From positions 3,917,001 to 3,981,000 of the forward strand of contig NZ_JBBOXF010000001.1 of assembly GCF_038007465.1 (NCBI RefSeq): a DNA stretch of 64,000 nucleotides, read 5' to 3'. The translations under genes and the position numbers were made by a program. The first letter of the stretch is position 1. Each line of letters opens with the position of its first letter. This DNA comes from Sporosarcina sp. FSL K6-1508 (GTDB lineage: Bacteria > Bacillota > Bacilli > Bacillales_A > Planococcaceae). This document shows, piece after piece, positions 1 to 7,895 of this stretch. Under the pieces are notes generated by a model. That model made no database searches. It was given only the letters and a program-made list of their open reading frames with translations, and was not told the DNA's origin.

Positions 1-277
1 TCAAGATACCGGCAAGTAAGGGATTAATCTTTCCTTTCGTATGTAAAAGACCCGTAATACAACCCGCAATAAATCCAATGATAATGGCTACTGCAGTTGC
101 GAATAGCGGATGATAGCCAAAGACAATCATTGTGGCTGCAACAGCTGCCCCCGTTACAAAACTTCCATCAACCGTTAGATCAGGAAAATCCAGCACACGG
201 AATGTGATATACACGCCGAGTGCCATAATTGCATAGATGATCCCTTGCTCTACAGAGCCAAAAATAGCACTAAACAT
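1..277 (-). CDS. ABC transporter permease, N-terminal part (cut by window edge)
   Basis: About 92 N-terminal codons of an inner-membrane permease are present; the rest lies beyond the left edge. The start is the ATG at 277, just downstream of the lipoprotein gene that ends at 296. The visible part begins with a hydrophobic helix and a VLDFPDLTVDGSF segment that is also found at the start of the permease at 14090-15139. The two genes are close to identical at DNA level near the start, so they are recent paralogues. The family is the permease partner of TrpX-type (ABC_sub_bind) binding proteins. With the next gene it forms the end of a second transporter operon; its ATPase is not in the window. 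The substrate is unknown; aromatic amino or keto acids are a guess from context. Confidence 0.85.
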   Translation of the reverse strand, partial: MFSAIFGSVEQGIIYAIMALGVYITFRVLDFPDLTVDGSFVTGAAVAATMIVFGYHPLFATAVAIIIGFIAGCITGLLHTKGKINPLLAGIL

Positions 278-295
278 ACAGAATCATCTCCTAAT

Positions 296-1312
296 TTATT
301 CGCTGAATTCAGCTTTCCATTCGTCCTTAATATCAAGACCGATAGTAGCTGCTGTATCTTTGTTCATGATCAGTTTTAAGTTTTGTGGAATCTGAACCGG
401 TGAATCTGCAGGTGTGCTTTCACCTGTCAAAATCTTAACAGCCATTTCACCTGCTTCATAGCCAATGTCGTAATATTCAAAGCCATATGCTGCCAAGCCA
501 CCACGTTTAACTGAGTCGAATTCACCGACCATCAGAGGGAGCTGATTATCATTCGCAACAGATATAACAGATTCAAGTGCGGATACAACTGTATTATCCG
601 TAATGATATAGAACGCATCCACTCTGCCAATCAAAGATTCTGTCGCCTGTTTCACATCGGCAGAGGTCGCTACAGGCGCCTCCACTACTTTCATATCCAT
701 ATCTTTTAACAGTTCCTTAACCCCGTCTACTTGTGAACGGGAGTTCTGCTCACCAGCATTGAATACCATTCCCACATTTTTCGCGCCAACTTCTTCTTGT
801 AGGAACTTCATTGTATTAGGAATCGCATCAGGATGATTGTCAATTGTGCCCGTCACATTTCCACCCGGACTTTCATTGGAAGCTACAAGTTCAGCACTTA
901 CAGCATCTGTAACGGATGTAAAGACAATCGGAATTTCTTGCGTTGCACTTGCGACAGCTTGTGCACTAGGTGTCGAGTTAGCAAAAATCAAGTCAACCCC
1001 TGTACTGACAAGGTTATTTGCAATCGTTGTGTTAGCACTGTTATCATTCTGTGCATTTTGAATATCATATTCTACCTCGAGTCCCGCATCTTCAATTGCC
1101 TTTTTAAAACCATCAAAGGCAGCGTTCAAAGAGGGATGCTCCACAATTTGAGTCACGCCAATTTTATATTTTTTTGTTTCTTCATTAGTTCCTGGCTCTT
1201 TGTTGTCTGTTGATGTCTTAGAAGTGTTACCTGATTCTCCACTACCACATGCTGCAAGGACGAATACCACACTAAAGAGTGCCAATGCATACTTTATCCA
1301 ACTTGTCTTCAT
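296..1312 (-). CDS. ABC transporter substrate-binding lipoprotein (TrpX-like), copy 1
   Basis: 338 residues. The N-terminus is a lipoprotein signal peptide: KYALALFSVVFVLAAC with lipobox LAAC, Cys22 being the predicted lipidated residue, followed by a Ser/Thr/Gly-rich linker. The rest is a periplasmic-binding fold of the ABC_sub_bind (PF04392) type, with repeated landmarks KYKIGVTQIVEHPSL, IVFTSVTDAV and GEFDSVKRGGLAAYG. Known members include streptococcal TrpX (tryptophan uptake), but ligands of most are undefined. A good GGGGG ribosome site precedes the ATG. It sits 18 bp upstream of a permease, so it is the first gene of that transporter operon. Two paralogues occur at 3949 and 15157. The promoter and cre box upstream suggest carbon-source control. 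Confidence 0.93.
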   Translation of the reverse strand: MKTSWIKYALALFSVVFVLAACGSGESGNTSKTSTDNKEPGTNEETKKYKIGVTQIVEHPSLNAAFDGFKKAIEDAGLEVEYDIQNAQNDNSANTTIANNLVSTGVDLIFANSTPSAQAVASATQEIPIVFTSVTDAVSAELVASNESPGGNVTGTIDNHPDAIPNTMKFLQEEVGAKNVGMVFNAGEQNSRSQVDGVKELLKDMDMKVVEAPVATSADVKQATESLIGRVDAFYIITDNTVVSALESVISVANDNQLPLMVGEFDSVKRGGLAAYGFEYYDIGYEAGEMAVKILTGESTPADSPVQIPQNLKLIMNKDTAATIGLDIKDEWKAEFSE

Positions 1313-1379
1313 TTGTTTTCCCCCTTTTTTTCATTACCGCTTTCTCTTATGACACATATCTGCACGATAATTATTCGTA

Positions 1380-1408
1380 ACAATACACTGTTTGTAAATG
1401 TTAGTCAA
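1380..1408 (-). promoter_or_regulatory. Sigma-A-type promoter of SBP copy 1
   Basis: On the minus strand TTGACT (1408-1403), 17 bp, then TATTGT (1385-1380). The same -35 hexamer and spacing precede SBP copy 2 (5040-5012), which strengthens the call. Confidence 0.5.
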
Positions 1409-1431
1409 TAGAATTTATAATATTCGGGTAT

Positions 1432-1445
1432 TTAAAGCGCTTACA
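1432..1445. promoter_or_regulatory. cre-like CcpA box upstream of SBP copy 1
   Basis: TTAAAGCGCTTACA differs from the cre consensus TGWAARCGYTWNCW at one base. It lies 24 bp upstream of the -35 hexamer. The identical 14-mer is found at the same distance upstream of SBP copy 2. A cre upstream of -35 could act as an activating site, as in ackA of B. subtilis, or as a weak repression site. Confidence 0.6.
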
Positions 1446-1535
1446 ATTAAGAAATAATAGATTTTTACACAAAACCAATAATAATTCATTAAACCGCATA
1501 ATTATTCCAGTAATAGTTTGATAATATTTTAAACA

Positions 1536-1584
1536 ATAAAAGGACGATCAATCCCCAATATTCGGAGTTTGATCGTCCTTTTAT
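1536..1584. terminator. Bidirectional hairpin terminator
   Basis: A perfect 16-bp stem (1536-1551 with 1569-1584) whose arms end in runs of A and T, so it could stop transcripts on both strands. On the minus strand it follows the Spo0E-like gene at 1636. Confidence 0.75.
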
Positions 1585-1635
1585 TTAAACTGATGAGCTA
1601 AATTTGTAGTAATGACTAGACAAATTACCTCTGCA

Positions 1636-1800
1636 TTACGATACTTTTTCTTGATATCTATTGATCAACACATCCAATTCTTGACTACATTCGACAACAA
1701 GGGGATGTGTATACCCGAAAATTTTCGCTCGTTTATACATAACTTTTCTCTTAATCCCAATTTGCACCAACAGCGCTTTTTCGTTAAATAGCCTTTTCAC
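1636..1800 (-). CDS. Spo0E-family aspartyl-phosphate phosphatase
   Basis: 54 residues from a GTG at 1800, chosen because GGAGGAAG lies 4 bp before it; an upstream ATG at 1833 lacks a comparable site. The protein has the Spo0E family layout of two short helices: a first helix rich in K/R (KRKVMYKRAKIFG), a short loop with HPLVV, and the signature SQELD followed by VLINRYQ. In B. subtilis such proteins remove the phosphate from Spo0A and so delay sporulation; the Asp of SQELD is needed. It is a single gene with its own hairpin terminator. The presence of this family supports a spore former. Confidence 0.8.
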   Translation of the reverse strand: MKRLFNEKALLVQIGIKRKVMYKRAKIFGYTHPLVVECSQELDVLINRYQEKVS

Positions 1801-1833
1801 AAATCTTCCTCCATATGATATATTCGGCTTCAA

Positions 1834-2159
1834 ATTATGAGGTCTTTATCTAGTAGGTTCAGAAGCAACTAGTACATCGTACAACATATAGACTGAAAAG
1901 AATGTCGGATTTTGGAAAAGTTGTGTTAATTCACAAATTTGTCACAAGTTGCAGGAATATAATGCAAAAGGCTTGATTCTCATGGCTTTTCGCTTCTTTT
2001 ATTCTAGACGAAAATAGGTTTTGATGCCTTCGAATGCCTAAATATCCCCCCTAAATCCCTTATGAATAAAAATAACAACGCAAATAATCCTAAAGTAATT
2101 TGTGGAAAAGTAAACTGTAAATGATGGCTAAGAATCAATTGCTTTACTTTGGCGAAAAG
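1834..2159. other. Gene-free AT-rich spacer
   Basis: No coding potential, hairpin or repeat could be supported in this stretch on either strand. Confidence 0.4.
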
Positions 2160-2387
2160 TTAGCTTTGCTGGCGACTGTTACAACTAATAGTAATTTCAA
2201 TGCCAAATAATTTTATACCGGTAATTACACCGGGAGAGGCAGTTCGCTTCAAATCAATTGATTTCAATAGGAGTTTTAAATATTCATCATTAAGAATAGC
2301 TTGCGTAATTGAAAAAAGCATAAAGTTTGTCGTGTACACGCTACTTTTATCAGGATGATGAAAAACGTAATTCTTCATAGTTCGCAT
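2160..2387 (-). CDS. Possible small protein of unknown function
   Basis: 75 codons, first ATG at 2387 and a second at 2378 (MKNYVFHHPDK). The ribosome site is weak (AGAG). The sequence has no membrane segment; the middle (ILNDEYLKLLLKSIDLKR) could form a helix and the end (TGIKLFGIEITISC) a strand pair. I do not recognise the family. It lies alone between a spacer and a divergent small gene. It may be a chance reading frame. Confidence 0.35.
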   Translation of the reverse strand: MRTMKNYVFHHPDKSSVYTTNFMLFSITQAILNDEYLKLLLKSIDLKRTASPGVITGIKLFGIEITISCNSRQQS

Positions 2388-2499
2388 TTTTCTCTAATTT
2401 CAGCTTCTTTAGTTCACAATTCTTTGACCAATAAAGAATTGAAACCATTTTTTAAGCCATATTAATAAAGAACAGAATTGTTAGATGGGAGGGTTTATT

Positions 2500-2700
2500 A
2501 TGGGAAAAGATAATCAGACGAATACTAGGAACGAATCAGCCTCTGTGCCTTCGACATCGAAACAGCAGAAATTAAAATCGAGTACTATGAAAGAAGAGAT
2601 TTCTCTTGAGTTAGCTGAACTCGGCAACTTGAATCCGAAACATGAACCGATGACGCAAAATGACAGACAAAAAAGTGAAAAAGAACGGACGTACAAGTGA
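2500..2700 (+). CDS. Small hydrophilic protein, sporulation-type candidate
   Basis: 66 residues from the ATG at 2500, preceded by a strong GGGAGGG at 6 bp; an earlier in-frame ATG at 2485 lies inside that site and is rejected. The protein is very polar (Asn, Gln, Ser, Thr, Lys, Glu), without hydrophobic core or cysteine, and has one short helix-like part EEISLELAELGNL. Such small unstructured proteins with an MG-K start are common in Bacillales and some, such as YfhD-like ones, are spore-related. That link is only a resemblance. A clear terminator follows, so it is a single-gene unit. Confidence 0.6.
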   Translation: MGKDNQTNTRNESASVPSTSKQQKLKSSTMKEEISLELAELGNLNPKHEPMTQNDRQKSEKERTYK

Positions 2701-2728
2701 ATAAGGAAGATACTATTTAAAACAGCGA

Positions 2729-2776
2729 TTGAAAACCACTAGGAGCAATCGATCCTGGTGGTTTTCAACTATTTTT
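2729..2776 (+). terminator. Rho-independent terminator
   Basis: 16-bp stem with one mismatch (2729-2744 with 2753-2768), followed by a T-rich tract; ends the small gene at 2500-2700. Confidence 0.85.
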
Positions 2777-2956
2777 TACAGTAAGAACAATATGGCGTTC
2801 ATAAATCCTTTTAGCCAACTCTTCAACTCGAAATAGGGACATTTGTAACGTTGTATATCGGGACGGGATGCCCCATCTCTCTTTCCATTCCTATGTTATT
2901 CGCCTAGCGGGTATTGTGTTCTGAAACGAGTAAACCATTTCAGAAAATAGAACAAA

Positions 2957-2992
2957 AAACTAACCGTTCTCAAAAAAATGAGCGGTTAGTTT
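2957..2992 (-). terminator. Rho-independent terminator
   Basis: Stem AAACTAACCG (2957-2966) with CGGTTAGTTT (2983-2992); on the minus strand it is followed by a T run. It lies just after the release-factor gene at 3013. Confidence 0.8.
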
Positions 2993-3012
2993 CGATTGCG
3001 TCTCTTTAGAAT

Positions 3013-3804
3013 TCACTTTTCAAAAACTTGGTGAATCACATCATTGGGTTTACTATTATTTAAGTTTTTATAAATACAACTGGCGGGTTTTTCGCGTAAT
3101 GTTTCAGCGAAAGCGTTTGCGAGATCAGCTTCTCCCGATACATGGATTTCTTGCCAGCCTCGTTCTTTTTTCAATTTCCCAATAATCTCGCCCATTCCTT
3201 TATAGAAACGTTGAAGGTTTTCTCTCAAACGCGGTTCTATAGCATCGTCGCGCGTACTCCCCGTTAGTGTTTCATTTTCATCTTTTTTACCTTTTTTACC
3301 CCACCCTTCCAAATTCGGGTCAAATACATAGGTGGCTTCATCAATGACAGCTCCCATTGCTGTATCTAAAATGCGGACTTCCCCAAAGCTGGGTAAGATA
3401 ATCCCCGCTTCCGGATATGCTTTGTACATATACTCCATCTCTTCAGTAACCGGGTGGTCTTCCCAGTGGAAGCTTGTCTTCACAGGGACCTGAACATAGT
3501 GAACCGACCATAGCTCCGGATCTGCCGCTGCAAAAATCACGACACCTTTGCTTAGATCATTCTTATTATCCTCGACTTCTTTTTCAACTTTTTTCCTTAA
3601 TTCGTTAAATGCTTTCATTTCTTTTTCATCATTGGAAGCCGTCAAATACTCATCAATTCGCTTTAAACCACTTTTCAAATGAATTCTCCATGCCCCGTTT
3701 AATTGTTCCGGATCGCCAGGATTGGTGTTTAGATACACACTCAATACACAGCGGTCATCACAGCGATATTCTTTTAAGGTTTGAAGTTCTTTGCTTAATG
3801 ACAT
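3013..3804 (-). CDS. VLRF1-family aeRF1-type release factor
   Basis: 263 residues, close to the usual length of this small bacterial family. The fold is related to the middle and C-terminal domains of archaeal/eukaryotic release factor eRF1 (baeRF group). Recognisable parts are the start KEYRCDDRCVLSVYLNT, the strand GVVIFAAADPELWSV, and the end with IHVSGEADLANAF. Members are thought to act on stalled ribosomes or peptidyl-tRNA, but the role in Bacillales is not established. It is a single gene with a GGAGG-like site and a terminator. Identification is from remembered family sequences, with no search run. Confidence 0.75.
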   Translation of the reverse strand: MSLSKELQTLKEYRCDDRCVLSVYLNTNPGDPEQLNGAWRIHLKSGLKRIDEYLTASNDEKEMKAFNELRKKVEKEVEDNKNDLSKGVVIFAAADPELWSVHYVQVPVKTSFHWEDHPVTEEMEYMYKAYPEAGIILPSFGEVRILDTAMGAVIDEATYVFDPNLEGWGKKGKKDENETLTGSTRDDAIEPRLRENLQRFYKGMGEIIGKLKKERGWQEIHVSGEADLANAFAETLREKPASCIYKNLNNSKPNDVIHQVFEK

Positions 3805-3948
3805 AATTACTTTAACCTCCTTAAGTTTTGATTCATTATTAGCATACCCTCACGCGCTAAGTCTAAAACGAATTGTCAGTGGCACCGTTGGATGAAACCC
3901 CATGTTTATTTGTTTTTAAAAATTGAATCTCGCGAAAAACAAGCGAAA

Positions 3949-4941
3949 CTACTTTGCCGATTCACTTACCTCGGCTTGCCACTCCTCTTTAATTTCAAGT
4001 CCAATCTTAGAAGCAGTATCTTCATTAATAACAAATTTTAGTTTTTTCGGAACTTGAACAGCCAATTCAGAAGGATTGTTTTCTCCTTTTAAAATCTTCA
4101 CGGCCATTTGACCTGTTTCATAACCGAGATCATGGTAATTAAAACCGTATGCTGCTAGACCACCACGTTTAACGGAGTCTAGCTCACCAACCATCATTGG
4201 CAGTTTGTTATCAAACGCAACTGAAGTTACAGATTCAAGCGCCGAAACAACCGTGTTGTCTTTAATGATATACAAAGAATCTACTTTCCCAATTAATGAG
4301 TCAACAGCTTGTTTCACCTCGGCTGATGTAGCTACAGGCGCTTCAACAACATTGAGATCCATATCTTTTACCAATTCATGAACTTTATCCATTTGAACAC
4401 GCGCATTTTGCTCCCCTGTATTAAAAATCATGCCTATACTTTTCGCACCTAGCTCTTCCTTTAGGAACTTCAACGTCTGCGGAATCACGTCGGGATGCAA
4501 ATCTATCGTGCCAGTTACATTGCCTCCGGGACTTTCCAATGAGTTTACTAATTCAGCTCCAACCGCATCCGTAACGGATGTAAAAACAATTGGTATTTCT
4601 TGAGTCGCACTCGCTACGGCTTGAGCACTAGGTGTGGAATTTGCAAAGATCAAATCGACACCAGAATTAACAAGATTCGTAGCAATCGTCGTGTTAGCAC
4701 TATTGTCATTTTGTGCGTTTTGTACTACAAATTCGACGTCCAGTCCCGCATCTTCTATTGCCTCTTTAAAGCCCTCATAAGCAGCATTCAGTGAGGGATG
4801 CTCTACAATTTGCGTGACACCTATTTTATATTTCTTTGTGTCATCATTACTCGATTCTGTTTTCTCCCCATCTCCACATGCCATAAGAAGTAGTACGGTA
4901 CTAAAAGCGATGATAATCATTTTTATCCTATTCATTTTCAT
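3949..4941 (-). CDS. ABC transporter substrate-binding lipoprotein (TrpX-like), orphan copy 2
   Basis: 330 residues, clearly homologous over the full length to the proteins at 296 and 15157 (same KYKIGVTQIVEHPSL, IVFTSVTDAVGAEL and SVKRGGLAAYG segments). Signal peptide with lipobox LMAC, Cys22. Unlike the other two copies, no permease or ATPase gene follows; the next minus-strand gene downstream is the unrelated release factor. It may share the membrane parts encoded elsewhere in the window. Its promoter and cre box match those of copy 1 in sequence and spacing. Ligand unknown; aromatic acids or amino acids are inferred only from the neighbourhood. Confidence 0.92.
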   Translation of the reverse strand: MKMNRIKMIIIAFSTVLLLMACGDGEKTESSNDDTKKYKIGVTQIVEHPSLNAAYEGFKEAIEDAGLDVEFVVQNAQNDNSANTTIATNLVNSGVDLIFANSTPSAQAVASATQEIPIVFTSVTDAVGAELVNSLESPGGNVTGTIDLHPDVIPQTLKFLKEELGAKSIGMIFNTGEQNARVQMDKVHELVKDMDLNVVEAPVATSAEVKQAVDSLIGKVDSLYIIKDNTVVSALESVTSVAFDNKLPMMVGELDSVKRGGLAAYGFNYHDLGYETGQMAVKILKGENNPSELAVQVPKKLKFVINEDTASKIGLEIKEEWQAEVSESAK

Positions 4942-5011
4942 TCTTTCCCCCTCCGATTAAGTAAATCTGCTTATTTTGTGTAAATTTTATTCAAAAAGAT
5001 AATTTTTCATA

Positions 5012-5040
5012 ATGCTACACTGACAGTAATTGATAGTCAA
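5012..5040 (-). promoter_or_regulatory. Sigma-A-type promoter of SBP copy 2
   Basis: On the minus strand TTGACT (5040-5035), 17 bp, TAGCAT (5017-5012). Layout is the same as at SBP copy 1. Confidence 0.5.
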
Positions 5041-5063
5041 TCAAATTTAGAACATTTAGATTA

Positions 5064-5077
5064 TTAAAGCGCTTACA
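5064..5077. promoter_or_regulatory. cre-like CcpA box upstream of SBP copy 2
   Basis: TTAAAGCGCTTACA, identical to the box at 1432-1445 and again 24 bp upstream of the -35 hexamer. Confidence 0.6.
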
Positions 5078-5119
5078 TCAGAGATAAACAAATTGAACAG
5101 TTCTTACCAACGCAAAAGC

Positions 5120-5155
5120 ACCTGCGAAAATGTTATCGTTAACATTTTCGCAGGT
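5120..5155 (-). terminator. Hairpin terminator after hpaD
   Basis: Perfect 16-bp stem (5120-5135 with 5140-5155) and a 4-base loop, 37 bp past the hpaD stop. The T tract is short, so efficiency is uncertain. Confidence 0.7.
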
Positions 5156-5192
5156 ATTCCTATTGTCTTTATAAATTAAATTGACTCAGTTC

Positions 5193-6188
5193 TCAAACCA
5201 TAATTTCCGGTTTTCTTTGTTCTAATAACGGTTCTTTACAGTCTATTTCATCGCCCGTCTCAATATCAATGAATGTACTTGTTTCATTAAACCATCGATC
5301 TGGAGCTTCGTGTCCCCAGAATGTTTGACGCAGTGGATCATTTAAATCCCAGCGTTTTGGCACTAAGTCCGGATCGCAAGTTAAATAATCACCCGTGTAA
5401 AGTTCGATGCGGTGGCCATCTGGATCTCTCAAATAGAGGAAGAAGGCATTGGACAAACCGTGGCGGCCAGGTCCGCGTTCAATCGAATCTGCATACCCCA
5501 TACTTGCCAAAACATCGCAACAATCAAGCACACTAAGTCGGTCTGTTAGCGAATATGCAAAATGATGCAGTTTTGGCCCAGGACCACTCATGAATGCCTG
5601 ATCATGAACAGTTGGCTTACGATATAGCCAGGCTGCCCACAAGTCTCCATCTTCAGTATCCGTATACTCTGAACATGAAAAACCTAAGTGATCAACATAA
5701 AAATCATAGGCTTTTTGAACATCAGGCACAGCACAATTCACATGGTCAATCCGCTGAATTTTTGCCCCTCGATAATGGTCATACCGCTGCAGCATCCGAT
5801 CAACAACGGGCATTTCCGCAAAAAATTCTAAAGGAATACCAGAGTTATCATGAGTCCGAAGGGTTCTTCCAATTGCCTGTTGTTGCCCTTTCGCCATCCA
5901 TTTCGTTTTCAGTCCTTTAGAAATGAACAGCTTTTCGATTTCATCAAGGTCCTGTTCTTTTTCAACCTTATAACTAAGCACTTCGACAACGGATTTGTCT
6001 GCTTTTTTCAATAAGAGACTGTGATGTGAATGTTCTTCTAACCCTCTTAAGTAAATATGATTTTCATCACTTTCTGTTTCAATCATGCCTAATCCATCAA
6101 CATAGAACTTTCGGGACGCCTGCAAATCCACTACATGTAGCACAGTTCTCGCAATTCGTATAATTGAAAAGTCCATCGTGCTCACCAT
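5193..6188 (-). CDS. hpaD: 3,4-dihydroxyphenylacetate 2,3-dioxygenase
   Basis: 331 residues, type I extradiol dioxygenase of the vicinal-oxygen-chelate fold, two VOC domains (about 10-125 and 147-265). It opens homoprotocatechuate to 5-carboxymethyl-2-hydroxymuconate semialdehyde. The metal ligands line up as His149 (IDHV), His208 (KLHHF) and Glu262 (HRIELY), with the same spacing as His155/His214/Glu267 of the Brevibacterium enzyme. ATG at 6188 follows GGGGAAGG closely; the GTG or the ATG of MDFSII (6176) are also possible starts. It is 8 bp downstream of hpaE and the last gene of the unit before a hairpin. The cluster context and the ligand spacing make this assignment firm. Confidence 0.93.
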   Translation of the reverse strand: MVSTMDFSIIRIARTVLHVVDLQASRKFYVDGLGMIETESDENHIYLRGLEEHSHHSLLLKKADKSVVEVLSYKVEKEQDLDEIEKLFISKGLKTKWMAKGQQQAIGRTLRTHDNSGIPLEFFAEMPVVDRMLQRYDHYRGAKIQRIDHVNCAVPDVQKAYDFYVDHLGFSCSEYTDTEDGDLWAAWLYRKPTVHDQAFMSGPGPKLHHFAYSLTDRLSVLDCCDVLASMGYADSIERGPGRHGLSNAFFLYLRDPDGHRIELYTGDYLTCDPDLVPKRWDLNDPLRQTFWGHEAPDRWFNETSTFIDIETGDEIDCKEPLLEQRKPEIMV

Positions 6189-6196
6189 ACCTTCCC

Positions 6197-7708
6197 CTAT
6201 TTATTCCCGAACTGCTGAATACGATGCTCATCAATTGAAACATGTATAATTTTCTGTTCAGTATAAAAGTCAAAGCCGTAATGTCCACCTTCACGTCCAA
6301 TTCCAGAGGATTTCGATCCTCCAAAAGGTGTTCTTAAGTCACGAACGTTCTGAGCATTCACCCAGAGCATTCCTGCTTCAATTTTATGCGCAACGCGGTG
6401 ACCTCGTTTTATATCGTTCGTCCATACATAACCCGCGAGTCCATAATCGACGTTGTTTGCCATCTGAATGACTTCTTCTTCGTCTCTAAATGTCATTACA
6501 GTTAATACTGGACCGAAGATTTCTTCTTGTGCAACACGCATATTATTTTCAGCATTTAGAATTAGAGTAGGTGCAACAAAGTTTCCTTCAGAAAATCCAA
6601 TTGGGATATCTCCAGTAATCACTTCGGTACCCTCTTCTTTTGCAATTTCCAAGTAGCTTTTCACCTTATTAAAATGACCTTTATCAATCAGTGGTCCTAC
6701 TTCCGTATCTGCGTCTAGTGGGTCACCTAGTTTAATATTCGCAACACGTATCTTTAAAGCATCAATAAATTTATCTTTGATCTCTTCTTGTAAAAACAAG
6801 CGTGAGTTAGCCGTGCATCGTTCGCCGTTAAAGGAGTAGATTCCCCATACGCAAGCATCTAGAGCACGATCGAAATCTGCATCTTCAAAAACGATAATCG
6901 GTGATTTCCCACCAAGTTCCATCGAGCAACTTTTTAAGGTGTCGGCGCTGTTTTTTATAATCGTTGAACCCGTCGTTGTTTCCCCTGTGAATGAAATAAG
7001 CTGGACATCAGGATGTTTGACAAGCGCATCCCCCGCTGTCTCTCCGTAGCCATGCACAACATTGAAGACACCCTTCGGTAGATCCGCTTTATGAATTACT
7101 TCAGCTAATAGATTAGCTGAAAGTGGGGAGAGTTCTGCCGGTTTTAGCACAACTGTATTGCCAGTCGCAAGCGCCGGTGCAACTTTCCATGTTTCCAACA
7201 TAAAGGGAGCGTTCCACGGTGTGATCAATCCTGCAACCCCTACTGGTGCGTGGATTGTATAATTGATAAATTCATCATCTACTTGGAAGGCATCTCCTAC
7301 AAGACGACTTTCCACCATGCGAGCATAAAACCTGAAATTTTCCGATGCACGGCTTACCATATTCCTAGTTTGGCTAATTGGAAGTCCCGTATCAAGTGCT
7401 TCTAAGTAAGCTATTTTTTCTATTTCTTCGTCTATCAAATCTGCAATACGGTAAATATAGGCCATTCTTTTTTTTAGTTTCATCGTTTTCCAAGGACCGT
7501 GATCAAATGCTTCCCGCGCAGCTGCTACTGCCTTATTAATATCATCTGACTGCCCCTCAGCAACTTCATTGATTTGTTCATTTGTAAAAGGATTCATGTT
7601 TTTGATTGTTTTGCCGGCTGAAGCTGGAGTGAATTCACCATTTATATAAAGAGAAATATTCTTTTGTGTTTCATGTTTAAAAGAAACTGACTCATGCGTT
7701 GATACCAT
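6197..7708 (-). CDS. hpaE: 5-carboxymethyl-2-hydroxymuconate semialdehyde dehydrogenase
   Basis: 503 residues from the ATG at 7708, 6 bp after AGGTG; a GTG at 7717 lies inside that site. NAD-dependent aldehyde dehydrogenase oxidising the ring-cleavage semialdehyde made by HpaD to 5-carboxymethyl-2-hydroxymuconate. Visible are TPWNAPF, FTGETTTG, the catalytic Glu in MELGGKSP and the catalytic Cys in NGERCTANS, the latter typical of the HpaE/hydroxymuconic semialdehyde dehydrogenase group. The gene precedes hpaD by 8 bp. A repeat fragment lies between it and the aldolase gene, so it may need its own promoter. Confidence 0.93.
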   Translation of the reverse strand: MVSTHESVSFKHETQKNISLYINGEFTPASAGKTIKNMNPFTNEQINEVAEGQSDDINKAVAAAREAFDHGPWKTMKLKKRMAYIYRIADLIDEEIEKIAYLEALDTGLPISQTRNMVSRASENFRFYARMVESRLVGDAFQVDDEFINYTIHAPVGVAGLITPWNAPFMLETWKVAPALATGNTVVLKPAELSPLSANLLAEVIHKADLPKGVFNVVHGYGETAGDALVKHPDVQLISFTGETTTGSTIIKNSADTLKSCSMELGGKSPIIVFEDADFDRALDACVWGIYSFNGERCTANSRLFLQEEIKDKFIDALKIRVANIKLGDPLDADTEVGPLIDKGHFNKVKSYLEIAKEEGTEVITGDIPIGFSEGNFVAPTLILNAENNMRVAQEEIFGPVLTVMTFRDEEEVIQMANNVDYGLAGYVWTNDIKRGHRVAHKIEAGMLWVNAQNVRDLRTPFGGSKSSGIGREGGHYGFDFYTEQKIIHVSIDEHRIQQFGNK

Positions 7709-7762
7709 ATATATCACCTATTTTCTTATTATATTTGTTGAGATAAAAAAGCCTATCGAATT

Positions 7763-7886
7763 AGCAACGGCGCTAGAGGATGCCTCCCGCCCTAAGCCAT
7801 GCAGCTTCGGCTACCCGGTGTCCAGTTACTGACACCAAATTGCAACTTCGCTTAGTTAGTAACGGTATTTATTCAACATATATATT
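7763..7886. repeat. Family A palindromic repeat, partial copy
   Basis: GGCGCTAGAGGATGCC, CTAAGCC, GCAGCTTCGGCTACC and TTCAACATATATA match, in the same order, parts of the full-length element at 16321-16657 read on the other strand. It fills most of the space between the aldolase gene and hpaE. Confidence 0.7.
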
Positions 7887-7895
7887 ATTTTTTCA

